DNA from: Balamuthia mandrillaris
Lineage: Eukaryota > Discosea > Longamoebia > Balamuthiidae
Direction of reading: 5' to 3'
Length of the DNA stretch: 64,000 bases
Assembly: GCA_031835245.1 (NCBI GenBank)
Contig: JAVKOQ010000185.1
Span: 41,714-105,713, forward strand
The notes below the pieces were generated by a model. It ran no database searches, was not told the DNA's origin, and was given only the letters and a program-made list of their open reading frames with translations. How positions within the stretch are numbered: the stretch's first letter is position 1; the number at the start of each line of letters is the position of its first letter. Position numbers and translations under genes: made by a program. Positions 58,149 to 64,000 of this stretch are shown here, piece by piece.

Positions 58149-60358
58149 TCAGGCAAGCTGCGGATATTTGATGCGAACAACGCTCACGTTGGAAATGGTG
58201 GAGCTCAGCATGTTGCCAAAGTTTTGGGTGAGGATCTTGAGTTGGTGCTCTGCATCAGGGTCTGGCGTGTTGGAAGCAGCCTTCACGCTCGCCAAGATCT
58301 TTAGCTGGATAGAAAAGTTCTTCAAGGCCTGTGCGCATTTGATAAGTCGGTCCTGCAGCTCGCGGTCGGGCACTTTCTTGGCCAACGCCATGATGTCGCA
58401 GTAGAGCGCGTTCACAAAGCCAGCGATGGTGCGAGCCGAGATGAGGAATTGTTGTCGTTGTCCCCCCTTGCAGGCGTGGGCCAGCTTGCTGAGCTCTCTG
58501 CCGATGTTGGAGGTGTGTTGGCCGGTGATGGCGTCCTCCTTGTAGATGCGGTGCGCCTGTTTGATGTTCTCGGCCACGTGGTTGATGCTTTCTTCCAAAC
58601 TTCCTGCTTTGGCCGGCCCTTTGGATGCAGCTGCAAGATTCTCCAGGTCTCCTATTGAGGTTAGCGGTAAAGAGAATGTCCTGTGAGCATTCTTGGCTAA
58701 GGACACAAAATGTTAGCGAAAAAAATAATTCGCAATGATACCGATGATGGCGTCCACAGAAGCTGCGGGTCGGTTGGAACGGCTTGGGCCACCTCTGGCA
58801 GCTGCCTCTATCTCTTGCAACATCGAGTTGAGGTCAAGGGCAGCCTTGGCTCTCGCACTTGCCCCAGCTTGTCCCCTGTTTTTCATAACAATAAGAGAAA
58901 TGTGAGTGGCATAACAGTGAGAGAGAGGGAGGGAAGAACTCTTACTTGTAAGCCTGAAGGTTTACGTCGTTCGCAAGTCCACTCAAATATTTAGCTAGAG
59001 CCTCGGCAGCTTCCAGGAACGTCTTGGGATCCACTTGTCTCCCTTTAGCAGCTTTAAGAGCAGCCAAGACGCGAGCAGCACGAGCTGCCGGGTCAACAAT
59101 GAGCGGCTCGGCCGTGTCTTCCGAGGTTTGTTCGCGAATGTCCTGCAGAGGTGCTTTGATCTTGTGAACGGTGTCGCTAAGTTTAGCTTGTTTCCTGTTG
59201 TCGCGTGGATTCCTAGCCGCATCTGCAGCCGCTCCATCCAGATCCCTGAGAGTTCTCTCCAGTTCCTGGATAGCATCCAGGAGATTGCTCTGTTTGTCAT
59301 CGTCCAGTTCGTCGGCAATCTGCCTAGCTTTTTCCACGAGCTTATCTTTGACCGCTTTAACGTCACTCAAAGCGTTTTGAACAGCCTGTGGGTCGCCAGC
59401 TTTGGCAGCTCCTTCCACCTTGGCAAGATTAGCCTCTTCGTTCTTGGTGAGAGCCTCAATTGTGTGCTCTTTGGTGGGTCTCATGAAATCTGCAGCAGCA
59501 GCCAGTCTAGCCTCATAGTCATCAACTATTTCCTGCAGCTTGTGCTGTTTTAGAGGGTCGTTGGGGTTTAGCAGCGCCTCCTTGGCCGCGTTGATCTGCT
59601 TAGGAAGGAGGGCCTCCAGCTCACCGATGGAGTCCAAGAGCTCACGCTTCCTGGTCGGATCATCAACGCCGGAGGAATGAGCCCTGGCTAGCTCCACCAG
59701 CTTGGCATTGGAAGCGGCTACAACTTTGGCTGACTCGGCCACTTCTTTGGCATCTCCTCGCTTTGCAGCTGCAGCAAGGCTTTCCAATGCTGCGGCTTCC
59801 TTATGCGCTTCAGCGATAGGCTCTGCATGGCTCTGCTCGATAGCTCGGTGCACAGCCTCCTCCAACTGAAGCAAAAGGCAATGCTGTTATTGCGGGGATA
59901 CGCACAGATAGCAAAAGAAAATCGTACTCTTTTAACATCATCAGCCAGGTCGCTCTGCGCCTTCTTGTCGCGAGGGTTGTTTTTGGCTTGGTTGCCATGC
60001 TCTTGCAGCTTTTTCAGCATGTCTTCCAAACGGCTAATAGTGTCTGCCAGCCGGTTTCTCTCATCATGGTCTTCTTCTTCCTCTGCAGCCTTAACCGCTT
60101 TATCCAATACCTCATCAGCCGCATTAAGGAGGGCTCTCAAATGGTCGTCAAGAGAGTTACGATCGCCCTTTTGAGAGGCATCCTTGAGCTTCTCACTGTG
60201 CTCGTGTATGTCATCTGCAGCTTTGAGCAGAGCTTGTTCCTTTCGTGGATACACCGCGTCCTTGATGCGTTCAATAGCATCGTTCATTTCCTCGCTAGTG
60301 GCACCAAGCTCGTTTTGGGCTTCATAATTGGCCGGGTCCTTCAAAATAGAATGTTAAC

Positions 60359-60397
<39 letters not shown>

Positions 60398-63300
60398 CAT
60401 ACCGCCGCGACTGTTTGGGCTGCCTTGATCTTTTGAGGAAGCAGCCTCTCGAGGTCTGCAATTGCGTCTTGAATGCGCTTGCGCTTGACTGGGTCGTTGG
60501 CACGTGCGGCGGCATCCTCCGCCACATTGATGAGTTCCTCCTGAGCAGCAGCAGACTTGCTGGCAGCGTGAGGAACGTTGATGGGCTTAAGATTTCTGGC
60601 AGCCTCCAACAAGTCCCTAAGGGCCACCCTTTCATTGTTGGCCTTGGCGATGACGTCTTGATCATTGGTTCTGGGTTTAGCGGTCTTGTTCTTGAGAGTG
60701 TGAACAGGTTCGCGTAGCTGTTCTCCGACAGCTTGCAGTTCGTTTCGGGCTGCGTTGTCGGCAGGATTCCTGCGGAGCTTCGCCACCACTTCGATGACCT
60801 TCGGTGCGGCAGCGGTGATGGCGTTTACGGCCCTTCCGAGCTTTTCGTCCTTGGATGCATTGCGTTCCGGGGCCACGGCAGCCACCGCTGCATCCAATTG
60901 TCTTTGTACCGAGGCAGCGCTGTCCTGCAACTCTTTCTGAGCGGCTTTGTCCTGAGGGCTGCGAGCAGCCTTCTTGGCAGCAGCCTCCACCTTGGGAAGC
61001 AAATCTTTGAGCTCTTCTACTGCGTGTACTAACTCTTCCTTTTTCTTGGGATTCCTCTCCTCCGCTGCTATCTTAGCCAGCTTCAATTCTAGGAGCATCG
61101 CATGATAATGGTAAGAAAGAAGGCATACAGCAATAAAGAGTAAGAACGGATAGTGACGTACTCGCATCATCATGATCATGGTGAAGGGCGGGAAGGAGGC
61201 GATTTACGGCCTCAGAGTTGCCCCTGGCGACTTCCTCTTGGAGAACGTCAAGGTCTTCCTTTTCCTTGATCGCTGCATCCAAGAACTTGCCAATAGGGCC
61301 CTTGGAATCGGGCTTCATAGCGTCATGCAGCTCATCCAATGCGGATTTGTGATGGCCAATGGCATCTTGAAGGCTCTCCTGCGCTTTCTTGTCTCTGGGA
61401 TTCTTCACTCTCTGCAAGCTGGCAGTAACTGTCTCAGGAAGCATCCGTTCGAGCTCCTCCAGAGCTTCGTGAGCGGCTTGGCGTTTGGAGGGATCTTGCT
61501 TGGCAATTTCCAGCTTGGCGGCTTGCACTATTTGAGGAGAGTGTCTAGCCAGCAAGACTACATCATCAGCGATGCGTTTCAAGTCAGCGTCGTCTCTGTT
61601 ACTTGATTTCTTAAGGTCGTTCAAGATGTTATGAAGTTTGCCTGTCTCGCTTGTGGGCTGCGCTTTGGCGATGCCCTGGCCGTATGATGCAATACTGATT
61701 AGAGAGTGTTTGTGAGAGAAATGGACCTGTACTTACCACCAATCGATCAGCAATATCCTGCAGGTCCTTGACGTCCTTTTCCAGTTTGTCTTGAGCAGCT
61801 TTGTCTCTGGGATTGCTCACCGCACGGATGGCATCGGCACGAAGCTGCTTAGACAAGTCCTCCAATGCATCCACCAACTCATTGAGCTCGCGTTTGGTAA
61901 TGGGATCTTCCGTGTTTGCCGCTTCCTGTTTGGCGGCAGCTCCCAATCTGCGCACAGCATCCTCCAGCGAGTTCAACGCACGGTTAAGGCCAGCGTTGTC
62001 TCCGGTCTTGGCGGCGGCGATGATCTGTGGGCCAGCGCTCTCAACAGCGTTCCTTGCTCGCAAAATTGCCTCTTCCGGATGCTCCACTGGTGCCAGAGAC
62101 TCTGCCAGGCTGCGCAACGTGTCCTACAACGAGAAAGAAAAATGTGAGGAGTAGTTCAAGAGAAAAGCTAAAAAATGGGGCATACTTCAAGCTCCATGGT
62201 TTTGTCTTCCAGTTGTCGCTGCTTCTGCCTGTCAGATGGGTTTTGGGTGACTTCCTTCGCCGCTTTGATCTGCTGAGGCAATAAGCTTTCCAACTCCTCT
62301 ACGGCAGTAAGCAGCTCGCGCTTGCGGAGAGGGTCCTTCGTGCCAACCGCCTCCACTTTGGCCTGTTCCACTAGCTTGGGAGTGGCCCTGGCAAGCTGCT
62401 TGGCCACTTTCTCAACCCCCTTTGTGTCCTGCTCCTTAGAGGCTCCCTCAAGAGTTGCTGCATCTTTGGCCACTCTATGGGCGGTTGCTGCCAACGCCTC
62501 GTCAGGAGTGTCGTACATGGCGTCCACGAGATTGTCCATGGCGTCCTTAAGCTTCTCGTTCTTCTCTTCCAAGCGTTGCTGCTTGCGTTTGTCGTGGGGG
62601 GCTGCCATGGCCTCTCTGGTAGCCTCCATTTGGGCGGGTATCATGTTCTCCAGCTCCGCGATGGCATCATACAGCTCCTTCTTTCTCTTAGGGTCGAGCG
62701 TGCGGCGTGCTTCAGCTCTGCCCTCTCCTACCAACTTACGCAAATGGTTGTTGGCGTCTGTTCATGTAGAAACAGGAAACAATTAGTTAAATGTACGTTC
62801 TCTTTCTGTTTTCTTTCTTTCATGCATTCTTGCTATGGTTCTTTCTTCATTCCAAACAAAAAACGTAAATGGGGTACCTTTTTCAGCATCAGCTGCGGAA
62901 GCGAGGTCGCCATTCCTCAACGCCTCCAATAACCGATCCAACTCGCAGAGGGCATTATGTTTGTCACGATCCGCCAAGTCGGCGGAGGAGGGTTTGGCAG
63001 CATCCAACAAGTCGCCCACCGCATCGTCCACCTTGCGAGAGATGTCGTTGAGCTGCTTCTGGGCTTGGGTATCTCTGGGCCGTTCCAGCGCCGTTCTAGC
63101 AGCTTTGTTTTGATCAGGCACGAGGTTGGCCAGTTGGTCGATGGCAGCGGCCAGCTCCATCTTCTTCAAAGGATCCGATCTGTCGTTCTGCAGCTCATGA
63201 GCCCTCCACAGAAGCTCATCGTTGGCCTTCTCGAGGTCATCAACGGCCTTGGGCATGAACTTGGGGTCCTCGGTGCCGGCAGCTGAGCGAAGTACCTTGT

Positions 63301-64000
63301 CTTCTATCTGTTGTTGCTTCTTTGCAGCGGTGCGAAGGGGAGCCTCTGGTTGAACGGCTTTTTCCACTTGGGCCAGAGCGTGCATGACTTGATTGTTTAC
63401 ATCGTCGAGGTCTTCCTGCTTGGCCTTATCCCTCGGCGCTGATGCTACAGCGGAGGCTGCGCTTAGCTGCTCTGGAAGAAGTCTGTCGAGCTCTGCCACA
63501 GCATCCAAGATCTCTCTCTTGCGGGAGGGGTCATATTCCTTCTCGGCAAGAGCTCGTCCTTGCTTGTTCAGCTCTGAGTTGAGTCGATTCAGGTTCTGGG
63601 CAGCGTTGGCGAGTGCTTGTTTGTCGCCCTTCTTGGCAGCATCGGCTAGCTTCTTGGACTCCTTCTCCTCGTGGCCAACTGCTGCGAGCAGCTCGTTCTC
63701 CGGATTGGGATCCACCAAGGCGTTGATGGCATTTAAGGCGTCCTTGAGTTGCTCTTCCACATCGTCTAGCTGCCTTTGGGAGGTCTTATCGTGGGGGTTA
63801 GCGTGCACCTTCTTGGCCGCTTGCATCTCAAGCGGCAACAGTGCGTCCAGCGCATGTAAAGCCTCATTCAGCTCTTTCTTCTTGTTGGGCTCATCAGCGG
63901 CCTTAGCGGCTTGCTTGCTGAGCATGGCATTGAGGTCTTGCAAGCCGCGCAGAGCATGCTCCAGGGCGGCCACGTCACCGCCGAGCGCTGCCTCTCTCAC
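58149..64000 (-). CDS. Talin-like long helical-repeat rod protein, N-terminus beyond window
   Basis: Cytoskeletal-looking rod built from repeated helical modules; at least 1,750 residues in this window, in about ten exons. A pattern recurs about ten times every 110-120 residues: DPxRKRELLDAVxELExLLP, a charged helix, then NPRDKxAQxxL. Examples: KREILDAVAELDRLLPEQLS, KELYDAIAELENMIPAQMEA, RKRELLDSIGELEALLPKQI. The C-terminal module (LQDRLIKCAQALKNFSIQLK, ILASVKAAS, then VRIKYPQLA) resembles talin-rod four-helix bundles. No actin-binding I/LWEQ domain, no FERM and no vinculin head are seen here; those could lie past base 64000. Talin/vinculin superfamily is an inference from composition and heptad character. 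Introns are short, one with (CT)n. Confidence 0.65.
59880..63950 (-). repeat. Protein-level helical repeat array (about 110-120-residue units)
   Basis: Ten or so copies of the RKRELxDAVxELxxLLP...NPxDxxxQxxL signature; no close DNA-level identity seen by eye, so the units are old. Confidence 0.75.
60361..60392 (-). repeat. (CT)n tract in a talin-like gene intron
   Basis: GA on the + strand, so pyrimidine on the coding strand; directly before the acceptor leading to DPANYEAQNELG. Confidence 0.9.

Noticed and set aside
58149-64000. Bacterial-type late embryogenesis or apolipoprotein repeat
   Set aside because: The unit is too long and regular, and the last module fits a talin-rod bundle better; still open until a profile search is run.

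Overview
This window is nuclear DNA from a free-living eukaryotic protist, most likely an amoebozoan of the Acanthamoeba/Balamuthia kind (lineage inferred from gene content; genus is a guess). Genes are dense, on both strands and mostly rich in short GT-AG introns. The set is typically eukaryotic: Piezo, presenilin, STAT, ATG1/ULK kinase, cohesin acetyltransferase, SWI/SNF BAF60, AP-4 mu, COPI zeta, Mediator MED24, sirtuin, F-box and a talin-like rod protein. I see no rRNA, tRNA or CRISPR array.

Layout. 1-999 (-): start of a POT/PTR peptide transporter. 1728-12664 (+): a whole Piezo mechanosensitive channel in many exons. 12929-13719 (-): an intron-bearing ectoine synthase (EctC) with an N-terminal extension that looks mitochondrial. 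14101-15846 (-): ESCO/Eco1. 16211-18308 (+): BAF60/SMARCD. 18444-20440 (-): presenilin. 20595-22922 (+): STAT, head to head with presenilin. 23048-25713 (-): ATG1/ULK kinase. 26249-27763 (-): VOC/glyoxalase-fold protein. 28188-29235 (+): glutathione S-transferase. 29368-30538 (-): TLC-domain membrane protein. 31037-31903 (-): Rsa3-like ribosome assembly factor. 32133-36387 (+): a protein joining a RanBP2 zinc finger, a BTB domain and about 68 FG dipeptides. 36495-37893 (-): sirtuin. 37933-38391 (+): candidate 45-residue gene. 38392-40238: AT-rich island with a broken ORF. 40239-41495 (-): C2-SH3 protein. 41736-43208 (-): FabG-like SDR. 43410-45574 (+): AP-4 mu. 45692-47526 (+): F-box protein with C-terminal membrane segments. 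47572-51317 (-): large unrecognised protein ending in a MYND finger. 51916-52437 (-): COPI zeta. 52485-53542: non-LTR retroelement insertion with a 17-bp target duplication. 53708-58092 (+): MED24. 58149-64000 (-): very long talin-like repeat protein, N-terminus outside the window.

The genes do not form a pathway. The strongest oddities are the solitary eukaryotic ectoine synthase, the BTB/FG-repeat protein, the long helical-repeat rod, and (CT)n tracts that lie in introns and are always pyrimidine on the coding strand.
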